This document shows, one piece after another, positions 22,445 to 31,234 of a stretch of 48,303 nt of DNA (position 1 is the first letter of the stretch; each line of letters begins with the position of its first letter). The stretch comes from a virus, in IMG/VR virus record IMGVR_UViG_3300039251_000013, positions 1 through 48,303 of that record; one strand, 5' to 3'. Position numbers and translations under genes: made by a program. The notes under the pieces were generated by a model. It was not told where the DNA came from. It saw nothing but the letters and a program-made list of their open reading frames with translations, and made no database searches.

Positions 22445-24331
22445 ATGCCTGCTCTGATCCGTTCCCTTCTTCCGGGCCGCCGGCAGGCCTCGCTCTCCTT
22501 CGAGGAGTGGGTGTCCTGGTTCAGCCCGGACAACATGCAATTCCTGCTCAACACCACGATGACGGGCGACCGCGAACAGGTGCAGCCGACCTTCATCGGC
22601 TACGTCGCTGGCACCTACATGCGGAACTCGGTCGTGTTCTCCTGCCTGGCGATCCGCGCCCGACTCTTCTCCGAGGCCCGCTTCCAGTTCCAACAGCTCC
22701 GAGGCGGGCGGCCGGGCAACCTCTTCGGGACGCAGGACCTCTCCGTGCTCGAGCATCCCGAGAACGGCAAGGTGACAGGCGACCTCCTGACCACGGCCAT
22801 CATCGATGCCGACCTAGCTGGTAACTCGTTCAACCTGGGGCGGTCCACCGCGATCCGCCGCTTGCGCCCGGACTGGGTCACCATCGTCTACGGCACGAAG
22901 GGCAGGGCCACCGAACTCGGTGGCTGGGATCCCGATGCCGAGGTCCTCGGCTACGGCTACCACCCGGGCGGCCTTTCTTCGGGCGAGACGGTCCAGACCT
23001 TCATGCCGAACGAGATCTGCCACTTCGCCCCTCACCGGGATCCGCTCGCGCGCAACCGGGGCATCAGCCTGATCACCTCCGCGCTGCGCGAGATCATGGC
23101 GGACACCGCAGCCACGAGCCATAAGTTGGCCTTCTTCGAGAATGCAGCGACCCCGAACCTCGCCCTGAAGTTGCCGCCGAACCTCAACCGCGAGAAGGCG
23201 GCCGAGTGGGTCGAGCTATTCGAGCAGGACCATCGCGGCGCGATGAACGCATACCGGACGCTGTTCTTCGGCGGCGGTGCCGAGCCGGTTCCCGTAGGGA
23301 GCAACTTCCAGCAGATGACCTTCGGCGAACTCCAGGGCAAGGTCGAGACGCGCATTGCGGCGCTCACCGGCATGCACCCTGTCGTGGCTGCGCTGTCGGA
23401 GGGGCTGAGCGGCTCGTCCCTCAACGCTGGCAACTTCCAGTCCGCTGCCCGCCTAGTCGGCGACGCCACGCTTCGCCCGCTCTGGCGCAATTTCTCCGGC
23501 TCGATGGAGACGCTGATCCCGATCCGCCCGGGCACGCGCCTCTGGTATGACGACCGCGACATCGCCTTCCTGCGTGGCGACGCGAAGGATCGCGCCGACA
23601 TCCGAACGCAGGAGGCCAACCAGATCGCGACCCTTGTCAACAATGGCTGGGCGAAGGCCAGCGTCATCGACGCCGTCACGGCGGACGGGGATTGGGGCCA
23701 ACTCGTAGACACTGGTCTGACCTCCATCCAGTTGCAGCCTTCGCTCACCGCGCCGGCGGGCAGCGCGGACGCTATGCCCACCGGCCTGGGCGCGCCTCGG
23801 CAGCCGGCGGCCGAGATCGGCTCGCTCCTACGCTCTGGCTACACGGCCGCGAGCGCCGTCGACGCCGCCGCCATCGAGGCCCTGCTTGCGGGCGACGGGG
23901 GTCGGCTTCACTCGTTGGGCGTCAGCGCCATCAACCTCCGGAGCCCCCTGGCCGCAGGCCCGTACCTGGTCAGCAGCTATCGCGCCGCCACCGTGCGCGC
24001 CATGACCACATTCACGGCCGGCGGCGGACCGCTGACCGACGCAAGGGCTGCCCTCGTCCTGGGTATGTGGGATGGCGAGGAAATCCAAGTGGGCGACACG
24101 TTCAGCGCGAACCACCCGGTCGCACGTGCTTTCCCCTCGTTGTTCGAGCCAGCCGACCAGGAGACGCCTCCACGTCGTCCGCAGGTCCAAGTGGTGTCGC
24201 GCGACGAGGTCGTCGCGGCGCGCACACGGCTGCTGGCCGCAGGTCGCCCAGCAGGCTATGAGTCGCTGGCGCGCGAGTTGAGCGTGTCGCGCGAGACGGT
24301 CCGACGAAGGCTGGCATCTGGCGCAGTCTGA
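22445..24331 (+). CDS. portal protein (HK97 type) with C-terminal HTH
   Basis: 628 aa, against about 400-450 for usual members. Residues about 50-400 show the portal pattern (FSCLAIRARLFSEARF, DLAGNSFN, ISLITSALREIM, LTGMHPVVAA). Downstream is an unfamiliar domain (SLLRSGYTAASAVDA to MWDGEEIQVGDT). The last 37 residues read RPAGYESLARELSVSRETVR plus RRLA, a clean helix-turn-helix. The portal ring sits at the head vertex and contacts TerL and the connector; a DNA-binding tail on each subunit is unusual. An antisense gene overlaps its 3' end. Confidence 0.9.
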   Translation: MPALIRSLLPGRRQASLSFEEWVSWFSPDNMQFLLNTTMTGDREQVQPTFIGYVAGTYMRNSVVFSCLAIRARLFSEARFQFQQLRGGRPGNLFGTQDLSVLEHPENGKVTGDLLTTAIIDADLAGNSFNLGRSTAIRRLRPDWVTIVYGTKGRATELGGWDPDAEVLGYGYHPGGLSSGETVQTFMPNEICHFAPHRDPLARNRGISLITSALREIMADTAATSHKLAFFENAATPNLALKLPPNLNREKAAEWVELFEQDHRGAMNAYRTLFFGGGAEPVPVGSNFQQMTFGELQGKVETRIAALTGMHPVVAALSEGLSGSSLNAGNFQSAARLVGDATLRPLWRNFSGSMETLIPIRPGTRLWYDDRDIAFLRGDAKDRADIRTQEANQIATLVNNGWAKASVIDAVTADGDWGQLVDTGLTSIQLQPSLTAPAGSADAMPTGLGAPRQPAAEIGSLLRSGYTAASAVDAAAIEALLAGDGGRLHSLGVSAINLRSPLAAGPYLVSSYRAATVRAMTTFTAGGGPLTDARAALVLGMWDGEEIQVGDTFSANHPVARAFPSLFEPADQETPPRRPQVQVVSRDEVVAARTRLLAAGRPAGYESLARELSVSRETVRRRLASGAV

Positions 24332-24606
24332 GGCGGCCGCCACCTGCGGGGAGGCACTTGGGCCAGCCGGACCCGCTCTAGGAGTCTCAGTCGGGCGGGG
24401 CCATAGAACCAAGTGAATTCCAGGAGCGCCGGCCCGGGGACGCAGACCACGACGGATGGTCCAGACACCTCGATGGCCAACTCCCGCAGAGCATCCTCGC
24501 GCAGTTTGCGAAGATCCCGGCGCCAAAAGGACCTCGGTCCCTCCCACCAGAGCTGGCGCGAAACAGCGACCGTGACATAGGCGCTGCGCGTCATCTTCTC
24601 GCTCAT
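24256..24606 (-). CDS. leftward hypothetical protein
   Basis: 116 aa on the minus strand, start at 24606 with GAGG six bases before it. AYVTVAVSRQLWWEG, RKLREDALRELAIEV and VVVCVPGPALLEF look like a compact alpha/beta protein; the C-terminal 25 residues are antisense to the portal HTH. It is the second gene of a two-gene leftward unit. Not recognised. Confidence 0.55.
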   Translation of the reverse strand: MSEKMTRSAYVTVAVSRQLWWEGPRSFWRRDLRKLREDALRELAIEVSGPSVVVCVPGPALLEFTWFYGPARLRLLERVRLAQVPPRRWRPPQTAPDASLRRTVSRDTLNSRASDS

Positions 24607-24632
24607 CCTTTGCCTCGCAGTTTCGCCGCCAA

Positions 24633-24869
24633 CTAGGCCAGAGACCAGCGAGGATTCTCCCGGACCACTCGGCGGGAAGACGATCCGGGCCGGGATGGAC
24701 GCCTGGCGACATAGTCCTCAGCCTCGCGTCGTGTAGTAAAGCTGGCCTCGATGTGGTCGGCGGCTGGTTGCCATTCGGGACCGGGAATGAAAACCACCCA
24801 CCATCGCCGACGGGCTCGTTCGCGGTCCTTGGCCGGGTCGCCCGCGGGCGTCTGGAATTGATCACTCAT
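24633..24869 (-). CDS. leftward small basic protein
   Basis: 78 aa. ATG 24869 on the minus strand has GGAGG five bases upstream, so I prefer it to the upstream start at 24923. It is basic and Arg-rich, with RRWWVVFIPGPEW, FTTRREAEDYVARR and a Ser/Arg tail. Together with the gene at 24606 it looks like an inserted accessory unit (moron). Confidence 0.6.
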   Translation of the reverse strand: MSDQFQTPAGDPAKDRERARRRWWVVFIPGPEWQPAADHIEASFTTRREAEDYVARRPSRPGSSSRRVVRENPRWSLA

Positions 24870-24955
24870 CCCGTCCTCCAGACGAAACGCCCGGCCTCCG
24901 GGTACTGGCCGACGACCGGGCATGAGAAAGCGGCTCCAGTACAGCCGGTCACCCC

Positions 24956-24984
24956 ATTATAGGCCAGCGCCGCGCAGTTGAGCA
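24956..24984 (-). promoter_or_regulatory. leftward promoter for accessory unit
   Basis: The minus strand has a perfect TATAAT (24961-24956), rare in this GC-rich genome, and a weak TGCTCA 17 bases upstream. It points to the two leftward genes starting at 24869. Confidence 0.5.
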
Positions 24985-25055
24985 GGCCGACACCCCGCAA
25001 ATGAACAGCCTGCACATCTTGACCTGCGCACCCCGACACACCCCAGGCTCGCTCC

Positions 25056-26684
25056 ATGCCAAAGATCACCGCGCCCACTCCTTGGCCGGGTGCATGCGCT
25101 GACTGCGGCCATCCCTATGTCTGCAACTGCGACGCGTGCGCCTGTCCCTCCCACGCCATCCAAAGCAATCCCACTACGGCCAGCGCCACGCGCATCGGCC
25201 GCGCCGTGGTCTCGCTGGTCCAGAAAGAGAACGCCCGTCTAGCTGCGGACCAGCCAGAGGACCTGCCAGCACGCGCGATCCCGCCCCACCACACGGCCAC
25301 CTCGGACGATCCGTGGGAAGACCAGTCGAGCCGGATCCCGGACGACGCATGGTCCCAGGCCAAGTGCGAGGCGCTGTTCGCCTACTTCGCTGGCGGCAAC
25401 CCCGAGGTCAAGAGCAACTACGCCTACGAGCACCACTTCGTGAACCAGGACGGCTCGATCGGTGCGGCCAGCACACAGCACTGCTCCGACCACATCGGCG
25501 TCCTCAACGGCGGCCGCGCCGGCCCTGGCTCGATCAGTGAGACCAACCGCCATGGCGTGTGGGACCACCTTGCCACACACCTGCGCGACGCGCACAAGGG
25601 CGAGGAGGACTACGAGCCGCCACCCCTGAAGGGCACGAGCATGCCGGTCTTCAGAAGCCTGGCTGACTACCAGACGCGTCGCCGATACAGCCACGTGCTG
25701 CAGCGCGTCTTCGATGTTCCCTGGGCGCTCGAGCCGAGCAAACTGCGCGAGGTCGCGGCCGTCGTCTCGTTCCGGGCCAATGGCGGCCATCTTGGCTCGG
25801 AAGAGATCGAGCGCCGCCTCGCCGCAGCCGCTCAGTTCAACGGTGATCGCACCGGCGGCGGCACGGTTGGCCCGGTGGCGATCATCCCGATCTACGGCAC
25901 GATCAGTCAGCGCATGTCCTTGATGACCGACATGTCCGGCGGCACCAGCGTCGAGGCGCTGCGCGCCGACCTCGACGATGCCCTGGCCGACAAGTCCATC
26001 GCCGCGATCGTCTTCGACATCGACTCGCCGGGCGGATCGACCGACGGCATGCCCGAGTTCGCCGCGTATCTGCGATCAGTCCGAGGCAAGGGCAAGCCCA
26101 TCGTGGCCTGTGTCAACACGCTGTGCGCCTCGGCCGCCTATTGGATCGCCTCGCAGTGCGACCGGATCATCTGCACGGCTTCGGGCGAGGTCGGCTCCAT
26201 CGGCGTCTTCGCGGCGCATGAGGATGACAGCGAGGCCCTCGAGATGCAGGGCGTGACGATCACGCTCGTCTCGGCTGGCCCATACAAGACCGAACTCTCG
26301 AGCTACGCCCCCCTCTCCGACGACGCGCGGGCCAACCTCCAGGACCAGATCGACACCTTCTACGGCATGTTCCTTGGCGACGTCGCCAGGGGCCGCGGGA
26401 CCACTCCCGAGGCGGTCGCGGCCGGGTACGGCGGCGGCCGAACGCTGCTCGCGGCCAAGGCCAAGGCCGCCGGAATGGTCGACGGCATAGACACGCTCGA
26501 GGGCACGGTTCGCGCTCTCCTGCCCAAGGCCACGGACGCTCGCACGGCTTCACGCTTCGCGCCGGGCGCCCTGGCCTACATCCACCAGGGCGAGGCCGTC
26601 CTGGCACCAGCGGCGATTGCCGCACCCACCCGACGCTCCGACAGGGAGTGGAACCAGCGAATGCAGAGGAGACACCGGCGATGA
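25056..26684 (+). CDS. prohead protease (S49/ClpP-like) with extra N-terminal domains
   Basis: 542 aa. The Cys-rich N-terminus (C14, C17, C23, C25, C28, C30, H33) is a likely zinc knot. Residues about 95-190 resemble a small domain often attached to phage prohead proteases (AYEHHFVNQDG... VLNGGRAG...HLATHLRDA). From about 230 the S49 serine-protease fold appears: VAIIPIYGTI, FDIDSPGGS, CASAAYWIAS with the catalytic Ser, GEVGSIGVF, and a Lys in GPYKTELS. M196 could be an internal start for the protease alone. It should mature the capsid, encoded next. Confidence 0.88.
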   Translation: MPKITAPTPWPGACADCGHPYVCNCDACACPSHAIQSNPTTASATRIGRAVVSLVQKENARLAADQPEDLPARAIPPHHTATSDDPWEDQSSRIPDDAWSQAKCEALFAYFAGGNPEVKSNYAYEHHFVNQDGSIGAASTQHCSDHIGVLNGGRAGPGSISETNRHGVWDHLATHLRDAHKGEEDYEPPPLKGTSMPVFRSLADYQTRRRYSHVLQRVFDVPWALEPSKLREVAAVVSFRANGGHLGSEEIERRLAAAAQFNGDRTGGGTVGPVAIIPIYGTISQRMSLMTDMSGGTSVEALRADLDDALADKSIAAIVFDIDSPGGSTDGMPEFAAYLRSVRGKGKPIVACVNTLCASAAYWIASQCDRIICTASGEVGSIGVFAAHEDDSEALEMQGVTITLVSAGPYKTELSSYAPLSDDARANLQDQIDTFYGMFLGDVARGRGTTPEAVAAGYGGGRTLLAAKAKAAGMVDGIDTLEGTVRALLPKATDARTASRFAPGALAYIHQGEAVLAPAAIAAPTRRSDREWNQRMQRRHRR

Positions 26685-28177
26685 ACGACATCGGATCGCT
26701 TCGTGGCCTCGACGCCTTCAAGGCGGCCGATGCCGAGCTGCGCGACAGAGTCAAGGAGCTCGACGCCCTCGCGGACGGCAAGCCCTTCACCGAGGCGCAG
26801 CGCCAAGAGTACGAGCAGATCATGGGCAAGGGCGGCCTGCTCGAGCAGTTGGGCGCCAGCATCGACGAGCTGGAGATTCGTTCGGCCGACATCAAGCGCT
26901 TGGCCGGCGACCAGGGAATCAGCGCCGAAGGCCCCGCGTTCCCGCTCTTCAACGTTAAGCCTCGCGTCCCGGAGAACGTCCACGACCTGGCGGCATACCG
27001 CAAGCAGGTCAGTTCCGTCGATGAGCTTCCGAAGGCCTACCTCGACGGTGCCAAGCGCGTCATCGAGAAGATCAGCTTCCCCTCGGCCCAGACGAGCGCC
27101 GAGGCAGACCGCTTCCGGACGGCCGTCGAGCGGCTGCTCATCAAGCATGCCGACCAGGAGCACGGCTGGGTCAGCCGTCACGTCCTCGGCACCAGCGATC
27201 CGCTGTACCAGGAAGCGTGGGCTCGCTACGCAACCGGCGGCCTCGGCGCTCTGAACGGCCGGATGCAGGCTGCCCTGCAGACCTACACCGGCGCGGACGG
27301 TGGCTACGCTATCCCGTTCACGATCGACCCGACCTTCATCCTGACCAACGTGGGCGCGGCCTGCCCGATGCGGCAGACCAACCCCAAAACCGGCCAGCCC
27401 CTCGCCCGGATCGAAACGATCGTCACCAAGGCCTGGGAGCCGGTCGCGACCGCGGGCGTGACGGCCTCCTATGCGGCATCTGAGGTCACGGCGGCCTCCG
27501 ACGTCGCGCCGGCCGACTTCACGGACCTGACCGTGACTCCGGTCCGGGGCCAGGTGCTCGTCCAGTTCACCGCCGAGTACCAGGAGGATTACGGCGCCGC
27601 CGCGATCTCCAGCGAGCTCGGCCGGATCATCGCGGATGCCAAGGACGTCCTCGAGGCCAACAAGTTCATCACGGGCTCGGGCACCAATGAGCCCTGGGGC
27701 CTCGTCGCTGCGCTGATCGCGAACGGCACCAGGGCGGTAACCACCGGGACGTTCGATCTGGATGCCCTCGACACCCAGGAGTTGACCTTGGGACCGCGCT
27801 TCCGCAATGGCGGGCGCGCCGCTCACATGGCCAACCTCGGCATGCTCCAGAAGTACCGCCAGTTGGGCGTCGCGGGCCAGCCGGCGAACAGCATCTACGA
27901 CCCGCTCTCCGCGACCCTGCACGGCTACCCGGTGTTCGAGGCCTCCTACATGGACGCCACCTTCGCCGGAACGCCCAGCAAGACGAACTACGACGTCTTC
28001 GGAGACTTCGCCACTGGCTACGTGGTCGTCGACCGCCTCGGTCTGGCCACGGAGTTCATTCCTCAGATGTTCGATGGCTCGGGCAACGTGCTCGGGCAGC
28101 GCGGCATCTATTGCCGCTGGCGCACCGGTGCCAGGCTCCTCGTCCCCAACGCCTTCGTGCTCGCGGCTCACAGCTAA
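26681..28177 (+). CDS. major capsid protein, HK97 fold
   Basis: 498 aa, ATG 26681 overlapping the protease stop. Residues about 1-110 are charged coiled coil, the delta/scaffold domain that the protease would remove. The mature part shows DGGYAIPFTIDPTFI, a strand-rich P/E-loop region, and an ANKFITGSGTNEPWGL segment, all typical of HK97-type capsids. The C-terminus (TEFIPQMFDGSGNV to VLAAHS) is also standard. Confidence 0.93.
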   Translation: MNDIGSLRGLDAFKAADAELRDRVKELDALADGKPFTEAQRQEYEQIMGKGGLLEQLGASIDELEIRSADIKRLAGDQGISAEGPAFPLFNVKPRVPENVHDLAAYRKQVSSVDELPKAYLDGAKRVIEKISFPSAQTSAEADRFRTAVERLLIKHADQEHGWVSRHVLGTSDPLYQEAWARYATGGLGALNGRMQAALQTYTGADGGYAIPFTIDPTFILTNVGAACPMRQTNPKTGQPLARIETIVTKAWEPVATAGVTASYAASEVTAASDVAPADFTDLTVTPVRGQVLVQFTAEYQEDYGAAAISSELGRIIADAKDVLEANKFITGSGTNEPWGLVAALIANGTRAVTTGTFDLDALDTQELTLGPRFRNGGRAAHMANLGMLQKYRQLGVAGQPANSIYDPLSATLHGYPVFEASYMDATFAGTPSKTNYDVFGDFATGYVVVDRLGLATEFIPQMFDGSGNVLGQRGIYCRWRTGARLLVPNAFVLAAHS

Positions 28178-28249
28178 CCGAGCAGCTAACTGAACGCGGG
28201 CGGCGGCCCCCCGGCTGCCGCCCCACCGTTCGGAAAGGGAACAGGGCCG

Positions 28250-28528
28250 ATGGCCGAGAAGCTGATCCGGACAGAGTTCGGGCTGTATCGAGCCCGAAAG
28301 ACCTTCCTCGTGGGCGGCAACATCTGGGTCCGCGAGGGCGACACCATCGTCGAAGGGCACCCGATCCTGCGCAGGCATCCGGATGCCTTCGATCCGTTCG
28401 AACCCACCTTCGGACCCAAGCCACAGCCGGCCGCCTCACCCGCGCCCGCGCCTGAGGCAAGGGCCGTGACGCAAGAGACCGTGGCCGCATCAGCGGATCC
28501 CGAGGGCGCGATCCGGTCGGCGGTCTAA
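28250..28528 (+). CDS. small post-capsid protein
   Basis: 92 aa. A folded N-terminal half (GLYRARKTFLVGGNIWVREG, then HPILRRHPDAFDPFEP) and an Ala/Pro-rich tail. Such proteins often follow the capsid gene in siphoviruses and may be head-completion or decoration factors. Not proven. Confidence 0.65.
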   Translation: MAEKLIRTEFGLYRARKTFLVGGNIWVREGDTIVEGHPILRRHPDAFDPFEPTFGPKPQPAASPAPAPEARAVTQETVAASADPEGAIRSAV

Positions 28529-28532
28529 GTCG

Positions 28533-28619
28533 ATGAACGATGCATGGCGCCTCGTCCGTATCGGGCGGGGCGTCGGCGTCTTTGGAGAGCAGACGTGGGC
28601 CAGCAAGTCAGCTTCGTAA
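28533..28619 (+). CDS. possible 28-aa head-joining peptide
   Basis: ATG 28533 starts four bases after the previous stop; the frame reads MNDAWRLVRIGRGVGVFG and on to a TAA inside the connector gene. Short peptides of this kind are found at the head-tail joint of some phages, but nothing else confirms it. Confidence 0.35.
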   Translation: MNDAWRLVRIGRGVGVFGEQTWASKSAS

Positions 28620-29458
28620 TCTCGGATCCGGACACGCTGCTGACTGCCTATGGCGCAGGCGCGCTGCTCCGGGTGGAGTCGGCTGAAGCGAACACGGGGC
28701 CATGGGCCGAAGTCGCGACCGCCGCCCTCGTGTCTGGGACCTACCTCTACGCCATAGACGACGAGACTGCCACCGGGCACCCTGGTGCCTGGTATCGCTC
28801 GCGCGTCTCCGACGCCGCTGGCTCCTCGTTCTCCGATTACTCGGCAGCGTTCGAGGCTGGCGTAGTGCCAGCCCTGCTCAGCGTCGCCAGTCTTCGGCAG
28901 GTCATCCGCTCCGAGTTGCCCGATGAGGCGCTGCAGTTCTACCTCGACTCCGAGCAGGAGGCGATCGAGAAGGCCGTCGGTCCGCTGGGGAGCGTCACCG
29001 AGCTGTACATGCACTCGGCCCAGCGTCGCGGTGGCGATCTCCTGATGCTCCACAACCGGGCCTCCAGCGTCCAGCAGGTCATCGACTGCGACATAACGCT
29101 GGAGCCCGCCGACTACGTCCTGTCGCGGACCGGGCTCGTGATCCGGCGACTCAACACGGGTCCGAACCCGGCGTGGGGCTGGGGCGGCTGGGGCTTCGGC
29201 AACCCCTTCGGCTTCGGCTATTGGTATCCGAACCAACTGATCACCGTGACGTACACACGGTACGACGACACGCTCAGCCGGAAGCGGGTCCAACTGCACC
29301 TCGTGAAGCTCGACCTCAACTCCGTCCCCGGCCTCCAGGGCCAGACCGTGGGCGAGTGGAGCGAGAAGTACCCGGTCCGTGCGGGCTTCGGTCTCGAGGA
29401 CGAGCGGCAGGACATCCTGGCGGCCCTGCGGACAGACGAGGAGGTCGTCGTCTACTGA
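28595..29458 (+). CDS. head-tail connector protein
   Basis: 287 aa. GTG 28595 has GGAGAG five bases upstream; ATG 28544 in frame is possible but lacks a site. The N-terminal 85 residues look Ig- or Fn3-like. The centre (SLRQVIRSELPDEALQFYLD) matches gp6-like connectors. A Gly/Trp/Phe-rich loop (WGWGGWGFGNPFGFGYWYP) interrupts the later half. It should sit under the portal. Confidence 0.7.
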   Translation: MGQQVSFVISDPDTLLTAYGAGALLRVESAEANTGPWAEVATAALVSGTYLYAIDDETATGHPGAWYRSRVSDAAGSSFSDYSAAFEAGVVPALLSVASLRQVIRSELPDEALQFYLDSEQEAIEKAVGPLGSVTELYMHSAQRRGGDLLMLHNRASSVQQVIDCDITLEPADYVLSRTGLVIRRLNTGPNPAWGWGGWGFGNPFGFGYWYPNQLITVTYTRYDDTLSRKRVQLHLVKLDLNSVPGLQGQTVGEWSEKYPVRAGFGLEDERQDILAALRTDEEVVVY

Positions 29459-29898
29459 TGCGCATCGACATCGGCGGCGGCCTAGTGACGCACGAAGGCT
29501 TCACGAACCTGGACCCCATCCACGGCCAGGGCGTCATGCAACGCCGCATTCAGGACGGCATCCCGTACGAGCACGACTCGGTTGAGGCGGCGCGCTGCTC
29601 GCACCTCATGGAACACGTGCCAGCTGGCCCCGAGCGGATCGCCGCGTTCAATGAGGTCTGGCGCGTCCTGGAGCCTGGCGGCACGTTCGAGGTCATCGTG
29701 CCGCTCTTCCCGTGCTGGGGCGCGATCGCCGACCCGACCCACGTCAGCTTCTGGGTCCGCGAGTCCTTCGACTACTTCACCGGGGTCATGGTTCCGAATG
29801 CCGAGTACGGCATTCGCCTCTGGGAGATGGTCGAGTGGACTACCTGCGAGGCGCCGTGGGGGACTGAGGGGCATGCCGTGCTGAGGAAGCCGCGATGA
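29458..29898 (+). CDS. SAM-dependent methyltransferase
   Basis: 146 aa. DIGGGLVTHEGFTNLD is the class I SAM-binding loop, VEAARCSHLMEHVPAG the following strand, and FNEVWRVLEPGGTFEVIVP the helix-strand pair of Methyltransf_11 enzymes. Shorter than a full enzyme but complete in core. It opens a cassette with three glycosyltransferase-like genes; a sugar or amino acid on the virion may be its target. Confidence 0.8.
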   Translation: MRIDIGGGLVTHEGFTNLDPIHGQGVMQRRIQDGIPYEHDSVEAARCSHLMEHVPAGPERIAAFNEVWRVLEPGGTFEVIVPLFPCWGAIADPTHVSFWVRESFDYFTGVMVPNAEYGIRLWEMVEWTTCEAPWGTEGHAVLRKPR

Positions 29899-30482
29899 GG
29901 ATCCTCTATCCCTACGTCACGTCCTTCCCTGAGGCGGTCGCCGCGCTCCCAGCCGGAGCGGAACGCATTCACCTCGCTGCCTGGGACGTCGAGGCGTACT
30001 GGCGTCTCTTGCGTGAGGCATGGCAGTCGGGCGAGGACTTCTTGATCATCGAGCAGGACATGGTTCTGCCGGTGGGTACGGTCGCGGGCTTCGAGGCTTG
30101 CCCGCGCGAGTGGTGCGGCCTGCCCTACTTCATGCACGGGGGCTGGGGCTGCTGGCATGGCGTCGTCCGTTACCGGGCCAGCTTCACCCAGCGCCTACCG
30201 AACCTGCCGGACGAAATCAAGGCCCGCCATTGGGAGTCGCTCGACTCAGCGTGGATCAATCACCTCCGCCTCGCCGGCTGGAATGAAGCCCACTGGCACT
30301 GGCCGCCGGCCCGGCACATGAGTACGCGCTCGCCGGAGCGGGCCAGCCACATGAAGTGCCCGGCGTGCGGAACCGACATTCGGCCCGCGATCGGCCAGGA
30401 GATCGCCGCGCTGACGGACGGTGGCCCGTTCGCACAGTACCGCGCCACCCTGCGCCTGACCATGACGGCGGACGTCCTATGA
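29895..30482 (+). CDS. glycosyltransferase-like protein
   Basis: 195 aa, ATG 29895 overlapping the methyltransferase. FLIIEQDMVLPVGTV holds an acidic EQD at the place where GT-A enzymes keep their DxD metal site. CGLPYFMHGGWGCWHGVVRY and the later LDSAWINHLR fit a short GT-A fold. A C-terminal CPACG is atypical. Sugar and acceptor unknown. Confidence 0.65.
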   Translation: MRILYPYVTSFPEAVAALPAGAERIHLAAWDVEAYWRLLREAWQSGEDFLIIEQDMVLPVGTVAGFEACPREWCGLPYFMHGGWGCWHGVVRYRASFTQRLPNLPDEIKARHWESLDSAWINHLRLAGWNEAHWHWPPARHMSTRSPERASHMKCPACGTDIRPAIGQEIAALTDGGPFAQYRATLRLTMTADVL

Positions 30483-31234
30483 GCGTCGCGGCCGTGGCGA
30501 TGATGCGCAACGAGGAAGACGTGGCCGAGTATGTCGTCCGCCACATGCTCGATGAATGCGACCTGGTCATCGTGGCCGACAACAACTCGACCGATCGGAC
30601 GCTGGACATCCTCTATCGCCTGATGCCCGGCCACGCGCTTCTGGTAGAAACCGAGCCTCACGTCGCTTATCTGCAGCAAGAGACGACCATGCGGCTAGTA
30701 GCTCAGGCGAGCGCGATGGGAGCCGATTGGATCGTCCCCTTCGATGCCGATGAGTGGTGGTTCTGCCCGTCCGGCCAGCGGATCGCCGACGTCCTGCCCT
30801 CGTATACTGGCCACGCCGTGCCCGCCGGCTCGTGGGAGATGGTGCCCCAGCCGAGCGACGATCCGAACGAGATCAATCCCTTCCGGCGCATCGTCTGGCG
30901 GCGTCGCTACTCGAACCAGCGGAAGGTCGTCTGGCGCCCCAGACCGTGGAACGTCCCCACGGTGGGCAACCATGCGCTCGAAGGCGAGCCCCCGTCTAGC
31001 GAGGTGGTCGGCGCGGCCAACTTCAAGGGCCAGCCGATCGTCCTCCGCCACTACCCGTACCGGACCTTCGAGCAGACGCGTGCCAAGGTCCGCCACGGCC
31101 GGGCCGCCCTGGAGGCCACGCCGTATCCCGCTGGCACCGGCTTTCACTGGCGGGAGCTCGGGGCGATGGACGACGAGGCCCTGCATCGCTGGTGGGTCGA
31201 GTGGACCGCGCCGATGGATCTGGTGAAGGCATGA
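30479..31234 (+). CDS. family 2 glycosyltransferase
   Basis: 251 aa. AVAMMRNEEDVAEYVVRH, DNNSTDRT and WIVPFDADEWW with the DAD metal motif are classic GT2 features. The C-terminal half (PFRRIVWRRRYSNQRKVVW, then PIVLRHYPYRTFEQTRAKV) is the acceptor part. It overlaps both neighbours by four bases. Confidence 0.85.
   Translation: MSVAAVAMMRNEEDVAEYVVRHMLDECDLVIVADNNSTDRTLDILYRLMPGHALLVETEPHVAYLQQETTMRLVAQASAMGADWIVPFDADEWWFCPSGQRIADVLPSYTGHAVPAGSWEMVPQPSDDPNEINPFRRIVWRRRYSNQRKVVWRPRPWNVPTVGNHALEGEPPSSEVVGAANFKGQPIVLRHYPYRTFEQTRAKVRHGRAALEATPYPAGTGFHWRELGAMDDEALHRWWVEWTAPMDLVKA

Noticed and set aside
26576-28378. 600-codon open frame antisense to protease and capsid genes
   Set aside because: A by-product of GC-rich codon use; the opposite strand codes for the major capsid protein and there is no ribosome site or family pattern.
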